Source of the DNA: Treponema sp. UBA1226
GTDB lineage: Bacteria > Spirochaetota > Spirochaetia > Treponematales > Treponemataceae
Length of the DNA: 64,000 bases
NCBI GenBank assembly: GCA_002309195.1
Contig: DBWY01000003.1
Location: forward strand, 131,449 to 195,448
Direction of reading: 5' to 3'
The position numbers and the translations under genes are program-made. Positions 1 through 9,682 of the stretch are shown here, one piece after another. The stretch's first letter is position 1; each line of letters opens with the position of its first letter. Under the pieces are notes generated by a model, which saw only the letters and a program-made list of their open reading frames with translations, was not told the origin of the DNA and ran no database searches.

Positions 1-1257
1 ATTGAACGTTCTTGGTTTTGTAAACGGATAGAACTGAGCAGTCCACATCTGGTGCTGACCAACTTCTGTCGTGATGAATGTATCTTCACCTGCAGCTTTG
101 TTAATATATTCGCAGATAAATTTCGGATTAATAGAATCTTTAGGCTGCTTAAAATAACATGAAGGAACTTCTTTCATCCATCTGTGAACCATATCAAGCC
201 ACGGAGTGTGTTTTGCTTTACTTACATGCGGAATCAAAGCAGAAAGAACATTTTTTACGTCGCCTACAAGACTTTTGTCTGTCGTAACGTTTTTGTTTAT
301 TTCTGCAGGATCAACATCGATATGAAGAATCTTTGAGTTAGCTGCAAAACGCGAAGGATCTCCGAGAACACGGTCACTGAACCTTGCACCAATTGCAATA
401 ACTAAGTCGCTGTTTGTAATTGCAAAGTTCGAAGCCTTTGTTCCGTGCATGCCGACCATCCATGTACACAAAGGATGTGTTGCAGGGAAAACATCGCGGC
501 CCATAAGACTTTCTGAAACAGGAATGTCTGCTTTTTCTGCGAGAGCCAGAAGTTCTTTTTCTGCCCCGGAAATTTTTACACCACCGCCTGCATAGATTAC
601 AGGACGTTCTGCGCTGTTGATTAATGCTGCAGCTTCTTTAATCTGTTCAGCTGTAGGAACTTTTACAGAAATCGCGCGCTTTAAGTTTGCATGATTGCCC
701 GCATTTTTAATTACAGCTTCATCAGGATTTTTTAATGGTTCAAAATCATAGAGGGCTGCAGTAACATCTTTAGGAATATCGATGAGTACAGGCCCCGGAC
801 GACCAGACTTCGCAATCACAAATGCTTCGCGAATTGTTTCTGCAAGGTCCTTTACATCCATTACGATTGAGTTATGTTTTGTAATCGGCATTGTCACGCC
901 GGTAATATCAATTTCCTGGAAAGAATCTTTTCCCAAAAGAGGTTTAATAACGTTACATGTAATTGCAACAATCGGAACGCTGTCCATGTATGCGTTTGCA
1001 ATTCCTGTTACGAGGTTTGTAGCACCAGGACCAGAAGTTGCCATGCAGACTCCGACTTTACCGGTTGAACGTGCATAACCGTCTGCAGCGTGACATGCTG
1101 CCTGTTCATGTGCGGTTAAAATGTGAGTTATTCTGTCAGAATTTTTATAAAGTTCATCGTAAATATTTAAGATTGCACCGCCCGGATAACCGAAAACAGT
1201 CTTAACGCCCTGTTCAACAAGACATTCAATAACAATCTGAGCACCAGTAATTTTCAT
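1..1257 (-). CDS. ilvB: Acetolactate synthase large subunit (partial, C-terminus outside window)
   Basis: Catalytic subunit of acetohydroxyacid synthase, a cytosolic ThDP-dependent enzyme. It condenses pyruvate with pyruvate or 2-oxobutyrate in the first shared step of valine, leucine and isoleucine synthesis. About 419 codons are visible and the window edge cuts the gene; the family is usually 550-600 residues. Visible marks are FGYPGG near residue 22, the ThDP-activating Glu at about 51 in AHEQAA, SGPGATN, and the central FAD-type domain ending in TTEVGQHQMW. The ATG at 1257 is preceded by AGAGG at a good distance, which fixes the start. The gene would continue to the left; a small regulatory subunit (ilvN) is not visible. 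Nothing looks broken. Confidence 0.96.
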   Translation of the reverse strand, partial: MKITGAQIVIECLVEQGVKTVFGYPGGAILNIYDELYKNSDRITHILTAHEQAACHAADGYARSTGKVGVCMATSGPGATNLVTGIANAYMDSVPIVAITCNVIKPLLGKDSFQEIDITGVTMPITKHNSIVMDVKDLAETIREAFVIAKSGRPGPVLIDIPKDVTAALYDFEPLKNPDEAVIKNAGNHANLKRAISVKVPTAEQIKEAAALINSAERPVIYAGGGVKISGAEKELLALAEKADIPVSESLMGRDVFPATHPLCTWMVGMHGTKASNFAITNSDLVIAIGARFSDRVLGDPSRFAANSKILHIDVDPAEINKNVTTDKSLVGDVKNVLSALIPHVSKAKHTPWLDMVHRWMKEVPSCYFKQPKDSINPKFICEYINKAAGEDTFITTEVGQHQMWTAQFYPFTKPRTFN

Positions 1258-1358
1258 CTTTACCTCTTATAGTTGTTCCATAGTAATGCTTTTTGAGAAT
1301 ATGTTCAAGACTTTAAAAATAATTAATTTTTTAAGTGTGAATTACGCACGAAAAACTG

Positions 1359-1997
1359 CTAGATTGCGGCAAGTTTACTGATTTCTTCTTCTACCATTTT
1401 ATAAAAGAGATCAATCTGGTAGACGTCCACAACCGCATGGTGAATCTGTATCGTAATCGGAATCATAAGACGGCCCTTAAAATCTTCTTCATATCTTCCC
1501 CATGAGATTCGTGGATTTGAGTCGCGTGAACTCATATAAGGAAGCGTAAGGTGTTCGTAATGCCTCATCGGGATGCCGTTAAGATATATAAAGTTAAGGA
1601 TGTCGGTATTTTCGAGCGAAGTTGGATTTTTTCTGCTCTTTTTACGTTCCTCATCCGCATATTTTAAATATGAATCCCAGTCCATATTATGGTTGAGATA
1701 GCAGTAGCTGTATGAATTATCATCAAGAATTTCGATATTTGACGAAATACAGTTGTCGTATTCGATTATTCCGTCATTGTATATACGCTGGCGAAATTCT
1801 GGAATTCTGTTTGCGGCAATTGATACTATATGGATGAATACCGTGTAAAAGGAAACTCCACGGCGCTTTGAAAACTCGACAGCCTTTTTTACGTCCATCT
1901 TAAGCGTTACAGAAAGGAATGGATTTTCCATCCTGTTAAAAAGCTTAAAAACCGGCAGACGCTTATATGTCGATAAATCAATTATCTTACATTCCAT
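1359..1997 (-). CDS. Chloramphenicol acetyltransferase-family (CatA-like) acyltransferase
   Basis: A 212-residue protein, the usual CatA length, matching the trimeric CAT fold. This fold moves an acetyl group from acetyl-CoA to a hydroxyl of chloramphenicol or a related small molecule. The diagnostic HHAVVD motif, with the catalytic His and the structural Asp, lies near residue 187, preceded by the typical strand IPITIQI. The Gly that normally follows the Asp is Val here (HHAVVDV). The N-terminal SVTLKMDV strand and the SFYTVFIH helix also fit. GGAGAG stands about 7 bases before the ATG. It is a single gene between ilvB and dnaE with no mobile-element neighbours. Chromosomal CAT homologues in anaerobes often have no proven resistance role, so the substrate is unknown. 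Confidence 0.85.
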   Translation of the reverse strand: MECKIIDLSTYKRLPVFKLFNRMENPFLSVTLKMDVKKAVEFSKRRGVSFYTVFIHIVSIAANRIPEFRQRIYNDGIIEYDNCISSNIEILDDNSYSYCYLNHNMDWDSYLKYADEERKKSRKNPTSLENTDILNFIYLNGIPMRHYEHLTLPYMSSRDSNPRISWGRYEEDFKGRLMIPITIQIHHAVVDVYQIDLFYKMVEEEISKLAAI

Positions 1998-2136
1998 AAT
2001 TAACTCTCCATAATTACTTTTTTCTATTTTCTCTAAAATGTAGTTTTTAGAGATTCTCTATAATAATACAATTTTTTTAATTTTGTTCAAGTAAATTACT
2101 GCTACTAAATATATAAATAAGTATATTCTTATTTTG

Positions 2137-2176
2137 TTACTCGACTATAAGGCTAATCTCGGGTAAAATACAGAAT
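2137..2176 (+). promoter_or_regulatory. dnaE promoter with box shared with dnaX; leaderless start predicted
   Basis: The -10 hexamer TAAAAT (2164-2169) ends 7 bases before the dnaE ATG at 2177. With a 17-base spacer the -35 is TCGACT (2141-2146). It lies inside TACTCGACTATAAG (2138-2151), which is repeated exactly upstream of dnaX at 63334-63347. No Shine-Dalgarno is present, so transcription should start at or next to the ATG. Confidence 0.65.
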
Positions 2177-5100
2177 ATGGCAGACATTCATATTTTCCCA
2201 GACGCACCGGAAGGAACGCCGGTTTCTAATTTTGTTCACCTTCATGTACACTCTGATTACTCGCTTCTCGACAGCTGTGCAAAGCTTGATGACTTGATTG
2301 CAAAAGCAAAGAGCCTCAATATGCCGGCGCTCGCCCTTACCGACCACGGAAACATGTTTGGTGTACTTAATTTTGAGCACATCTGCCACGCAAACGGGAT
2401 TAACCCCATCGTCGGTGAAGAATTTTATGTCGCTTACGGAAGCCATTTAGAAAAAAATGACGTACCCTACTCGCGAAAAGGCGAGGATGGCGAGCGCCAT
2501 GCCCATTACTTTCACCTGATTCTTCTGTGCGAAAACGAAACCGGCTACAAAAATATGAGCTGGCTTTCTTCCATCGGCTTTACAGAAGGAATGTACTACG
2601 GCAAACCTCGAATCGATTTTGAGCTTCTCGAAAAATATCATGAAGGGCTTGTATGTTGTTCAGCATGTATCGCAGGAGAACTGCCGCAGCTTTTACTTGC
2701 AGGAAAAGATGATGAAGCAAAAGAACTTGCTTTAAAATATAAAAATCTTTTTGGGCCGGATCACTATTATATTGAGATTCAGGATCACGGACTCGAAGAA
2801 CAGAAATTTGTAAATAAAAAATTAATTGCACTTGCACATGAACTTGATATTCCGCTTGTAGCTACAAACGATGTTCATTATATAGAAAAAGAAGATGCTG
2901 TTGCGCAGGATGTTTTACGCTGCATCGGATTTAAAAAACTTTACAACGAACCGCATCAGACGATGGGTGGAGCAGGAAACGACAACTGGTATTTTAAAAC
3001 AGAAGAAGAAATGCGCTCTCTCTTTCCTGACTGTCCCGAAGCAATAGAGAATACAATTAAAATCGCAAACATGTGTAATCTTACGATTCCGCAGTACAAA
3101 ACTCAGGAATTAAAAGATTGTCTTCCGCGATTTAAATTACCGGATGAGTTCTGCACACATGGTGACGATTATAAATCTGATCAGGATGATTATGTACGCC
3201 ACATTGTCGAAGAAGGATTAAAAAAACGATATAAAGAAATTACTCCAGAGATCCGCGAAAGAGCCGAATACGAATTAGGAATTATTTTTCAGATGGGATT
3301 TTCCGGATACTTTCTTATCGTATGGGAATTTATCAACTGGGCAAAATCTACATGGGATAATGTAAACAACAGACCAAAGCCTTACATTCCTATCGGACCT
3401 GGACGAGGTTCGGGAGCAGGTTCTCTTGTTGCTTATGCGATGACGATTACCGACATCGATCCTTTTAAATACGGACTTATCTTTGAACGATTCTTAAATC
3501 CTGAACGTGTATCAATGCCAGATTTTGACGTTGATATGGATTTCGACTTCAGGCAGGATATCATTCAGCATACGAGAGATCTTTACGGAGATTCGCAGGT
3601 AGGACACATCGTAACATTCGGTACTTTAAAAGCAAAACAGGTACTTGCAGATGTTGGACGTGTTTTAAATATTCCGCTTGCAGAAGTAAACATGTTAAAA
3701 AAATGTATTCCTGACAACCCTAAGGCAAAGTTAAAGAATGCATTTGAACCTGCTAATGACAAGTTTCCTGACGGCGGACAGTTGATTCAGTATAAAGATG
3801 ATCCAAGATACCAGCAGCTTTTTAAGCTTGCATTTAAACTCGAAAACATAAACCGCAATACCGGTCTTCATGCTTCGGGAATGGTAATCGGACTTACAGC
3901 ACTTCCTAACTGGGCACCGGTATTTGTTGCAGAAGGTAAAGTTGCAGTTCAGTATACGATGGATATCATCGAACCGTGTGGACTTGTAAAGTTTGACTAT
4001 CTTGGATTAAAAACACTTTCGTTAATCCGTTATACAGAAAACATCATAAACAAACATAAAAAACCTGGCGAACCGGATTTTTTAACTTCTGAAGTTTCTG
4101 AAACAGATGAAAAAACTTTTGATTTGTTTGACAGAGGAGATTCTGTTGCAGTATTCCAGTTTGAAAGTGCCGGCATGCAGAAAATTCTTAGACAGGCAAA
4201 GCCACGCCGTATTGAAGAACTTGTTGCGTTAAACGCACTTTACCGCCCGGGTCCATTGGATTATATTCCGCAGTACATCGACGGAAAATGGAAACCAGAA
4301 ACAATCCACTACCCTGACCCATGTCTTGAAGACATTCTAAAAGAAACTTACGGTGTAATGGTTTATCAGGAACAGGTAATGCAGGTTTCACAGCGCATTG
4401 CAGGATTCTCTCTGGGTGGTGCAGACATGCTTCGCCGTGCAATGGGAAAAAAGAAACCAGAAGTTTTGATGGGAAAGAAAAAAGAATTTATCGAAGGAGC
4501 TTTAAAGCAGGGCTTTACAGAACAGCATGCCGATGAAATTTTTGAAATCATGATTCCGTTTGCAGGATACGGATTTAATAAATCTCACGCCGCAGCTTAT
4601 TCTGTTCTTGCTTACAGAACAGGATGGCTTAAAGCACATTACCCTGCAGAGTTCATGGCTGCAAACCTTACAAACGAAATTACTTCGACAGACGGTCTTC
4701 CTTTTTACATTGCAGAAGCAAGACGAATCGGTATTGCAGTAGACCCGCCTGACGTAAACCGCTCTGATATCATTTTTGACGTTGTCGACGGAAGAATCGT
4801 TTTTGGTCTTAAAGGAATTAAGGGAATGGGAGACGGTGCTTCTGCTGCAATTGTTGCAGAACGCGAAGAAAACGGTCCTTATAAATCATTCATCGATTTT
4901 ATTGAGCGAGTCGGAATAAAAGTAGTTGACGGCAAACGCGCTGTAAACAACAAAGCGATTGAAGTCCTCATAAAAACAGGCGGCTTTGATCATGTTGGAG
5001 AAGCAGAAGGAAAAGTTTACAACCGCCCTACACTTTTACAGAATATGGAACGAGCCGTAGATTATGCAGAAGCAAAACACCACGGCTCAGAAAACGGACA

Positions 5101-5872
5101 GGTTTCTCTCTTTGAAGAATCCGGCGAAAAAGAATTTGTAGATTTTGAATTTGAAGAAGTAGAAGATCTCCCTACGATGGAAAAACTCAATATGGAAAAA
5201 GAATGTATCGGAATCTACATTTCGGGACATCCTCTTGATGATTACAGAAAAGCAATTGAACAGTCTGCTACGATTACATCAAAAACCTGGGAACGCGAAG
5301 CAAAGCTTACGAAAGAACAGAATGCATCGCAGGCAGATAACTCAAATCCATGGCAGAGAAGAAACAGCGGTAAAACCTACATCGTTATCGGAATGATTAC
5401 CGAGCTTCGTGTAATAAGAACAAAGAAAGGCGATGAGATGGCGTTTGTAAAACTCGAAGACTTTGATGGAACTATGGACCTTACTTTCTTTCCAAAAACA
5501 TGGGGAACGCTTCGAAGCCAGATAGAAGTTGATAAAGTATATGCATTTAAGGGAAAACTTGACGCTCCGGAAAATCGTCCTGACGCTTCTTTAATCGTAG
5601 ATTCCCTTGAGGATATAAACGCACTGCAGGTACGTTCAATCCACGAACTTCATATCCAGATGGAAAGTAATTTTAAGGATGAGATTGAAATCCAGAAGTT
5701 AAGGGATTTTTTATTTGGCACTCAAGGCAATTGTTCAGTATATTTTCATATAGAGACAGGAAACGGTTCTTTTACTGTTAAGGCAAATACACAGATGACA
5801 GCTCCGAGCGATGAAGAGTTTATCGATTCTCTGCGTAACATTCCTTATGTAAAGGATGTCTGGACAGCTTAA
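2177..5872 (+). CDS. dnaE: DNA polymerase III alpha subunit
   Basis: Replicative DNA polymerase catalytic subunit of the DnaE1 type, 1231 residues, close to the family's usual 1150-1200 plus a short N-terminal tail. Order of parts: PHP domain (from about residue 15, HLHVHSDYS, with LTDHGNMFG near 55), palm with GPGRGSGAGS and the catalytic PDFDVDMDFD near 447, fingers with LNALYRPGPLDYIP, the conserved GYGFNKSHAAAYS, a helix-hairpin-helix region, and a C-terminal OB fold (TYIVIGMITELR from about 1069). No 3'-5' exonuclease is fused, as expected for DnaE. The ATG at 2177 has no ribosome-binding site but sits 7 bases after a -10. yggT and recG follow on the same strand. Confidence 0.98.
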   Translation: MADIHIFPDAPEGTPVSNFVHLHVHSDYSLLDSCAKLDDLIAKAKSLNMPALALTDHGNMFGVLNFEHICHANGINPIVGEEFYVAYGSHLEKNDVPYSRKGEDGERHAHYFHLILLCENETGYKNMSWLSSIGFTEGMYYGKPRIDFELLEKYHEGLVCCSACIAGELPQLLLAGKDDEAKELALKYKNLFGPDHYYIEIQDHGLEEQKFVNKKLIALAHELDIPLVATNDVHYIEKEDAVAQDVLRCIGFKKLYNEPHQTMGGAGNDNWYFKTEEEMRSLFPDCPEAIENTIKIANMCNLTIPQYKTQELKDCLPRFKLPDEFCTHGDDYKSDQDDYVRHIVEEGLKKRYKEITPEIRERAEYELGIIFQMGFSGYFLIVWEFINWAKSTWDNVNNRPKPYIPIGPGRGSGAGSLVAYAMTITDIDPFKYGLIFERFLNPERVSMPDFDVDMDFDFRQDIIQHTRDLYGDSQVGHIVTFGTLKAKQVLADVGRVLNIPLAEVNMLKKCIPDNPKAKLKNAFEPANDKFPDGGQLIQYKDDPRYQQLFKLAFKLENINRNTGLHASGMVIGLTALPNWAPVFVAEGKVAVQYTMDIIEPCGLVKFDYLGLKTLSLIRYTENIINKHKKPGEPDFLTSEVSETDEKTFDLFDRGDSVAVFQFESAGMQKILRQAKPRRIEELVALNALYRPGPLDYIPQYIDGKWKPETIHYPDPCLEDILKETYGVMVYQEQVMQVSQRIAGFSLGGADMLRRAMGKKKPEVLMGKKKEFIEGALKQGFTEQHADEIFEIMIPFAGYGFNKSHAAAYSVLAYRTGWLKAHYPAEFMAANLTNEITSTDGLPFYIAEARRIGIAVDPPDVNRSDIIFDVVDGRIVFGLKGIKGMGDGASAAIVAEREENGPYKSFIDFIERVGIKVVDGKRAVNNKAIEVLIKTGGFDHVGEAEGKVYNRPTLLQNMERAVDYAEAKHHGSENGQVSLFEESGEKEFVDFEFEEVEDLPTMEKLNMEKECIGIYISGHPLDDYRKAIEQSATITSKTWEREAKLTKEQNASQADNSNPWQRRNSGKTYIVIGMITELRVIRTKKGDEMAFVKLEDFDGTMDLTFFPKTWGTLRSQIEVDKVYAFKGKLDAPENRPDASLIVDSLEDINALQVRSIHELHIQMESNFKDEIEIQKLRDFLFGTQGNCSVYFHIETGNGSFTVKANTQMTAPSDEEFIDSLRNIPYVKDVWTA

Positions 5873-5892
5873 TTTTTTTTGGATGGTAATAT

Positions 5893-6492
5893 ATGAATAC
5901 ACTCAAAACAGTTTTTTCGATTCTTGCAACATTAATTTTATTTTACGGTTTTGCATGTTCTATAAGAATAATTTTTTCGTGGATTCCTGATTTTAAAAAC
6001 GGCTTTACGAATTTCCTTTCAAAAATATGCGATCCGTATTTAGATTTTTTTGACAGACACACTCCGCTTTATATAGGCGAATTTAATTTTTCGTGCCTCG
6101 TTGCTTTAGCTGTTTTAAGTTTCTTTTCAATACTCTTTTTTAATCTTTCTGTTTCACTTACACTGACTTTTGCATCGGTCTTTGCACTGATAGTAACCAC
6201 AATAGAGCATATCGGTTCTTCAATTCTTTTCTGGTTTATAATTATTCTTATAATCCGATTAGTTATTCTTATTTTTCAAAGAAATTCTTACAATGGTTCA
6301 GAATTTATAAAGCGTTTTGATTATGCTTTAAATCCAATCGTTTATCGTATCGCACGCACTTTTACAGGCGGCAAGCTGGTTTCTTATAAAGCAACTTTAA
6401 TTATTTCGATAATTGCACTTATTGCAGCTTATATAATAATCCAGATTTTCTTTATACACCTCATTCGTCTTATTATGTTGATTCCATTTTAA
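5893..6492 (+). CDS. YggT-family membrane protein (tandem domains)
   Basis: A 199-residue, very hydrophobic inner-membrane protein. The N-terminal half matches a YggT unit: two transmembrane helices with SIRIIFSWIP and the CDPYLDFFDRHTP stretch before the second helix. The second half repeats the pattern (RLVILIFQRN..., ...RFDYALNPIVYRIARTF, then a C-terminal helix), so two YggT-like units are joined, as is common. The family is linked loosely to osmotic tolerance, division and sec-related functions, but no reaction is known. It starts 20 bases after dnaE and ends 20 bases before recG, so the three are probably co-transcribed. A weak GGATGG lies 6-11 bases before the ATG. Confidence 0.75.
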   Translation: MNTLKTVFSILATLILFYGFACSIRIIFSWIPDFKNGFTNFLSKICDPYLDFFDRHTPLYIGEFNFSCLVALAVLSFFSILFFNLSVSLTLTFASVFALIVTTIEHIGSSILFWFIIILIIRLVILIFQRNSYNGSEFIKRFDYALNPIVYRIARTFTGGKLVSYKATLIISIIALIAAYIIIQIFFIHLIRLIMLIPF

Positions 6493-6512
6493 TCATAAGC
6501 GGAATAAAACAA

Positions 6513-8645
6513 ATGAAGATTGCGGATATCAAAAATCCTGTTTCTACTCTTTCGGGAGCAGGTCCTGCTACAGTTAAAGCTTTATCAAACTTAAATATTT
6601 TTACAATCGGTGACCTTCTTTCTTTTTATCCGAGAGATTACGAAGACAGAAGCCACCGCGTTTCTCTAAATCAATTTGAACTTTCAAAAAAAATTCATAC
6701 AGCGGCAAAAGTAATTTCTCACGAATACTTCGGCTACGGAAAAATGAAGACTCTTAAAATCATAATCCGGGACGAAACAGGTTCTGCTTCGCTTATTGCC
6801 TTTAACAGAAATTTCTTAGAAAAGTCACTCCCTGTAGGATCAATCATAAGCGTAACAGGAACTTTTGCCGTAAAATACAATGAGCTGCAGTCATCAAGCT
6901 TCGAAGCTGTCATGATAAGTCCTGACGGGAACCTTGAAGATTATAAAAATACAATTCTTCCTGACTCAGGAATAATTCCCGTTTACCATCTTACTGCAGG
7001 AATTACAAGAAAGATTCTTACAAAGCTCATTTCTTCTGCATTAAAACAGTATGTAATTGGAATCGACAGCGAAGTTCCCGAAGATATAATTAAAAAACGC
7101 GCTCTGCTTTCTAAAAAAGATGCGATAAAGAAAATACACCAGCCAGAAAACCTGCAGGATGTTACAGAAGCGCGAAAAACACTTATCTATGAAGAACTTT
7201 ATCTTTTTGAAAAAACAATGCTGAAAAGAGCTTACACTCATAAAGGCGCACTTCCAGGTATTGATTTTAAAGAAGATGCCAAAGATGAAAGATGCGAAAT
7301 TTCAGATACTCAGAATGACTTTTCCCCAAAACAGGCTGCCCTTCTTGAGACTCTTCCTTTTTCTCTTACAAAAGACCAGCTTGCGGTAATCTGTAAAATG
7401 AACGAAGAAATAGACAGAGGCTACAAAGAAAGAGCTTCTCTTACACAAGAATCAACTGCACCTCTTTTTACGATGCAGCGGCTATTACAGGGAGATGTAG
7501 GCTCTGGGAAAACACTTGTTGCACTTTTTGCTTCTCTTCGTGTAATTGACTGGGGCGGTCAGGCGGTTTTTATGGCACCTACAGAAATTCTTGCACGGCA
7601 GCACGCAGAAAACATCGCGCAGTATACAGAAAAGCTCGGTATTCGCGTTGCATTCCTTACAGGAAACGTAAAGGCTGCAGGAAGAAAAACATTGCTTAAA
7701 GCGCTCAAAGAAGGCGAAATAAATATTTTAATCGGAACACATGCAGTTTTTTCACGCGATGTAGTTTATAAAGATCTTCAGCTTGCGGTAATAGATGAAC
7801 AGCACAGATTTGGAGTTTTACAGAGACAGGCGATTATCGAAAAAGGGAAGCAGCTTTTTAACAATACATACGCGTGTCCTCACCTTCTTATGATGAGCGC
7901 AACACCGATTCCGCAGACACTTGCGCTTACAGTTTTCGGAGACCTTGATATTTCTACGATAAAAACAATGCCAAAGGGAAGAAAACCAGTAATCACATAT
8001 CTTGTTTCTGAAGGACACGAACAGAATGCATACAACGCGGTGCGCCAGGAACTTGATAAAGGTCACCAGGCATATTTTGTTTATCCTGCAATCGAAGAAT
8101 CAGAAGATGATACAGAAAACGAAAGCATAAAATCTGCAGAAAGAGCATTTGCAGAACTTTCGAAGAACTATTTTTCTAATTATAAATGCGCGCTTATTCA
8201 TTCAAAGATAGAAGAAGAACAACAGTCAAGAATTCTTGATGACTTTAGATACGGGAAAATCCAGCTTTTATTTGCTACGACTGTTGTAGAAGTCGGAGTT
8301 GATGTTTCAAACGCAACATGCATGGTAATAGAACAGGCAGACAGATTTGGTTTAAGCCAGCTGCATCAGCTTAGAGGACGAGTTGGACGCGGCAGCAGTC
8401 AGGGATACTGCTTTCTCATTTACAGAAAAAATATTACCGAAAACGGAATCGAGCGCATAAAAGTTTTAAAAGAAACAACCGACGGTTTTGTAATTGCAGA
8501 AAAGGATTTAAAACTACGAGGTCCCGGAGAAATTACCGGAACAATTCAAAGCGGAGATTTACAGCTTGAAATTGCAGATTTCTCGCGAGACCACGAAATA
8601 CTTCTTCTTGCAAGAGAAGATGCGCTTAAAAGTTTTTCGAATTAA
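6513..8645 (+). CDS. recG: ATP-dependent DNA helicase RecG
   Basis: Branch-migrating DNA helicase that remodels stalled forks and Holliday junctions; 710 residues, standard length. The N-terminal wedge/OB domain occupies about residues 1-200 (SLSGAGPATVKAL opening, DLLSFYPRDYEDR). Next come helicase motif I QGDVGSGKT near 326, a DEQH box (DEQHRFGVLQR) near 428, MSATPIPQTL, and the C-terminal lobe with TTVVEVGVDV and QLRGRVGRG. The gene stops 3 bases before the convergent sigma-factor gene and no terminator is visible between them. Its upstream sequence contains AAGCGGAATAAAAC, a variant of a motif seen before three other genes. No clear Shine-Dalgarno is present; translation may be coupled to yggT. 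Confidence 0.97.
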   Translation: MKIADIKNPVSTLSGAGPATVKALSNLNIFTIGDLLSFYPRDYEDRSHRVSLNQFELSKKIHTAAKVISHEYFGYGKMKTLKIIIRDETGSASLIAFNRNFLEKSLPVGSIISVTGTFAVKYNELQSSSFEAVMISPDGNLEDYKNTILPDSGIIPVYHLTAGITRKILTKLISSALKQYVIGIDSEVPEDIIKKRALLSKKDAIKKIHQPENLQDVTEARKTLIYEELYLFEKTMLKRAYTHKGALPGIDFKEDAKDERCEISDTQNDFSPKQAALLETLPFSLTKDQLAVICKMNEEIDRGYKERASLTQESTAPLFTMQRLLQGDVGSGKTLVALFASLRVIDWGGQAVFMAPTEILARQHAENIAQYTEKLGIRVAFLTGNVKAAGRKTLLKALKEGEINILIGTHAVFSRDVVYKDLQLAVIDEQHRFGVLQRQAIIEKGKQLFNNTYACPHLLMMSATPIPQTLALTVFGDLDISTIKTMPKGRKPVITYLVSEGHEQNAYNAVRQELDKGHQAYFVYPAIEESEDDTENESIKSAERAFAELSKNYFSNYKCALIHSKIEEEQQSRILDDFRYGKIQLLFATTVVEVGVDVSNATCMVIEQADRFGLSQLHQLRGRVGRGSSQGYCFLIYRKNITENGIERIKVLKETTDGFVIAEKDLKLRGPGEITGTIQSGDLQLEIADFSRDHEILLLAREDALKSFSN

Positions 8646-8648
8646 AAA

Positions 8649-9485
8649 TTAAGCAACATAAGTTTCGAGTATTCTGCTTCTTGCAGGATGCTGGAGTCTT
8701 ACGATTGCATGTTTTTCGATCTGACGGATTCTTTCTTTTGTAAGATTACATACATCACCGATTTCTTTTAATGACATCGGTTTGTCTCCATCAAGACCAT
8801 ATCTTAAACGGATTACTTTCTGTTCATTAGGTTTTAAAGAATCAAGCACATCGTTGATATCATCTTTCATTGAAGAATTGATTACATCTTCATCAGGATT
8901 TCCGTAGCGACTTTCTTCGATAAAGTCACCGATTGAAGAAGAATTATCGTCTTTACCAACAGATGCATCAAGAGAAATAAATTCTTTTGAAAGATTAAGC
9001 ATATCGCGGATATGAGAAGGTTCAAGATTTAAAAGTGAACCAATCTCGCGTATTTCCTGTTCTTCTGTCTTGTTGTGACCGACAATCTTTTTTGCGTTTT
9101 TAATCTGATTCAACTCGTTAACGCGGTTAAGAGGAAGTCTTATGCGAGAACCTTTTTCGCTGATTGCTTTTGTAATGCTCTGACGGATCCACCATACTGC
9201 GTAAGAAATAAAATGATATCCTTTTGAAACATCAAAGCGATCGATTGCAGTCATAAGTCCGATGTTTCCTTCGCTTATGAGATCTGTAAGTTCAAGACCG
9301 CGGTTCTGATATTTTTTTGCAACATTTACGACAAAGCGCAGGTTGGATCTGACGATTTTATCTTTTGCTGCTTTAGAACCGTTCTGGGCTTCGAGCGCAA
9401 GAGCAGTTTCTTCTTCACGTGTTAAAAGCGGAATCGAATTAATTTCTTTGAGGTAGATTCCTAAGATTTCGTCGTCGTATTTCAT
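8649..9485 (-). CDS. Group-2 sigma-70-family sigma factor (RpoS/SigA-like, small)
   Basis: A 278-residue RNA polymerase sigma factor with regions 1.2 to 4.2 but without the long region 1.1 and non-conserved insert of the primary factor (which is usually over 550 residues in spirochaetes). Visible are region 2 (NLRFVVNVAKKYQNRG, LISEGNIGL, YAVWWIRQSI), region 3 (SGS-type RIRLPLNR...), and region 4.2 with the helix-turn-helix MSLKEIGDVCNLTKERIRQI. This size and architecture match stationary/stress-type factors such as RpoS. Upstream lies a perfect sigma-54 -24/-12 element and two dyads, so it is probably switched on by RpoN and an enhancer-binding protein. GGGAG precedes the ATG by about 7 bases. 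Calling it RpoS is inference; I give no symbol. Confidence 0.9.
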   Translation of the reverse strand: MKYDDEILGIYLKEINSIPLLTREEETALALEAQNGSKAAKDKIVRSNLRFVVNVAKKYQNRGLELTDLISEGNIGLMTAIDRFDVSKGYHFISYAVWWIRQSITKAISEKGSRIRLPLNRVNELNQIKNAKKIVGHNKTEEQEIREIGSLLNLEPSHIRDMLNLSKEFISLDASVGKDDNSSSIGDFIEESRYGNPDEDVINSSMKDDINDVLDSLKPNEQKVIRLRYGLDGDKPMSLKEIGDVCNLTKERIRQIEKHAIVRLQHPARSRILETYVA

Positions 9486-9534
9486 CGCATTCTCCCGAAT
9501 TTTAATTTAAAAGCACATTGTCTTTGCCATATAT

Positions 9535-9553
9535 CAAGCAAAAAGTGTGCCAA
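9535..9553 (-). promoter_or_regulatory. Sigma-54 (RpoN) promoter, -24/-12 element
   Basis: On the minus strand the sequence reads TTGGCACACTTTTTGCTTG. The -24 GG (9551-9550) and -12 GC (9539-9538) have exact RpoN spacing, and every position of the TGGCAC-N5-TTGC core matches. Predicted transcription start is near 9526, about 41 bases before the sigma-factor ATG at 9485, leaving room for the visible GGGAG site. Confidence 0.8.
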
Positions 9554-9560
9554 GTTTTTA

Positions 9561-9614
9561 TTTTATGCTGAATCAAACAAAAAACTTCATTTTTTTACAG
9601 AATTCAGCATAAAA
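9561..9614. repeat. Inverted repeat between sigma-54 promoter and upstream dyads
   Basis: Perfect 13-base arms TTTTATGCTGAAT (9561-9573) and ATTCAGCATAAAA (9602-9614) enclose 28 AT-rich bases. It lies about 35-90 bases upstream of the predicted sigma-54 start, where a DNA-bending protein or second regulator would sit. The core GCTGAAT recurs in other leaders of this window. Function not known. Confidence 0.5.
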
Positions 9615-9682
9615 ATGGAGAAATTTTACGAATTTTATTGACGTTCTGGGGATTTTTTCTTAATTTTAATATTGAATAAAGT

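Noticed and set aside
1359..1997. CAT-like gene treated as an acquired antibiotic-resistance gene
   Set aside because: No mobile element, repeat or shift in composition surrounds it, and chromosomal CAT homologues are common in anaerobes; resistance cannot be claimed.
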